Source: Bacteroidales bacterium
Lineage (GTDB): Bacteria > Bacteroidota > Bacteroidia > Bacteroidales > P3
DNA length: 64,000 nucleotides
NCBI GenBank assembly: GCA_017559135.1
Contig: JAFYSZ010000020.1
Location: 1-64,000 of the forward strand
Reading direction: 5' to 3'
The notes beneath the pieces were generated by a model that saw nothing but the letters and a program-made list of their open reading frames with translations, did not search any database and had not been told where the DNA came from. Within the stretch, counting starts at the first letter, position 1, and every line of letters starts with the position of its first letter. A program made the translations under genes and the position numbers. Shown in pieces: positions 63,633-64,000 of this stretch.

Positions 63633-64000
63633 TTATTGTATTCCTTGTAATGAGTGTTGTACTTGACTAATTAACTGAATTAAACTACACGATAATATAG
63701 CAATCAATAGCAAAATGTACAATCTTTCATTTCTTTCTTTGTAAACTGCAATGCAAGATGAAACAGCAACTGAAATAAAGTAAAGAAGAAATGAAAGCCA
63801 TAACATTAATATACCTCCTGGCCAGTGGTTTGCTTGAAAGACTAAGCCTATAATTAAGAAAAACTTAGTAAAAAAGTTTAACATAACAACAGCCATTTTT
63901 TCACCGCTTTTCTTTTCTCTAAATATTTGCCATATTCCCAAAGCAATTCCTAAAAACATTAATATTACCGTAAATATTCCTAATGGCCAATGGTATACCC
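63633..64000 (-). CDS. Membrane protein with HWP motifs (5' end outside window)
   Basis: The minus-strand frame stays open to the window edge. At least 122 residues with four helices and two HWPxG segments (YHWPLGIF and NHWPGGIL), similar to the helical region of GldL and related Bacteroidetes membrane proteins. Partial; family not certain. Confidence 0.6.
   Translation of the reverse strand, partial: VYHWPLGIFTVILMFLGIALGIWQIFREKKSGEKMAVVMLNFFTKFFLIIGLVFQANHWPGGILMLWLSFLLYFISVAVSSCIAVYKERNERLYILLLIAILSCSLIQLISQVQHSLQGIQ

Overview
The window looks like a chromosome segment from an AT-rich member of the Bacteroidota, most likely Bacteroidales. The signs are the promoter form TTTG-N19-TAnnTTTG seen in front of many genes, several secreted proteins with C-terminal sorting domains of the type IX secretion system (T9SS), a PorQ homologue, a complete Bat (aerotolerance) operon, and Bacteroidetes-type gene orders such as ftsX-DUF3098-uppP-truB. 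No rRNA, tRNA, CRISPR array or transposase was seen.

Layout. 1-3610: the 5' 3.6 kb of a giant BspA-like leucine-rich-repeat surface protein (minus strand, continuing past the window edge). 4.3-14.9 kb: housekeeping and envelope genes (LolE-like permease, manA, gamma-carbonic anhydrase, OmpA, a second BspA-like T9SS protein, M16 protease, glyA). 15.0-16.5 kb: a HepT-MntA type VII toxin-antitoxin pair and a SIMPL protein. 16.6-19.7 kb: a three-gene restriction-modification (R-M) island flanked by a 163-bp direct duplication. 19.9-26.1 kb: an mostly minus-strand run (PfkB kinase, rsmD, DUF3822, APH-RapZ fusion, ispD, queA). 27.0-29.8 kb: a single-chain Type IIG R-M enzyme. 30-34 kb: porQ and a propeller-type T9SS protein. 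34.5-42.7 kb: moxR-DUF58-batA-batB-batC-batDE operon, followed by rseC and a fibronectin-type T9SS protein. 46-49.5 kb: a sensory [FeFe]-hydrogenase-like protein, a small exported protein and an EamA transporter. 49.5-51.7 kb: a T9SS cassette bounded by a perfect 62-bp inverted repeat. 51.8-60.8 kb: dnaK, truB/uppP/DUF3098/ftsX, lysC, a TM2 protein, a Nudix hydrolase, pyrE and an SRPBCC protein. 60.8-64 kb: a PD40/TPR protein and small membrane proteins.

The most unusual feature is a mosaic element present three times (about 3611-4296 minus, 26261-27006 plus, 58471-58970 minus). Each copy has a left-end box, its own array of short direct and inverted repeats, a perfect TTTG-N19-TAnnTTTG promoter, and then a leader of roughly 240-300 nt that folds into the same rod-like RNA. 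Two of its stems change sequence between copies while keeping their pairing, and two are conserved in sequence. Every copy points into a different accessory gene: the BspA-like adhesin, the Type IIG R-M enzyme and the TM2-domain protein. I know of no described RNA family that it matches, but no database could be searched. It reads as a mobile or recurrent regulatory leader controlling accessory or surface genes.
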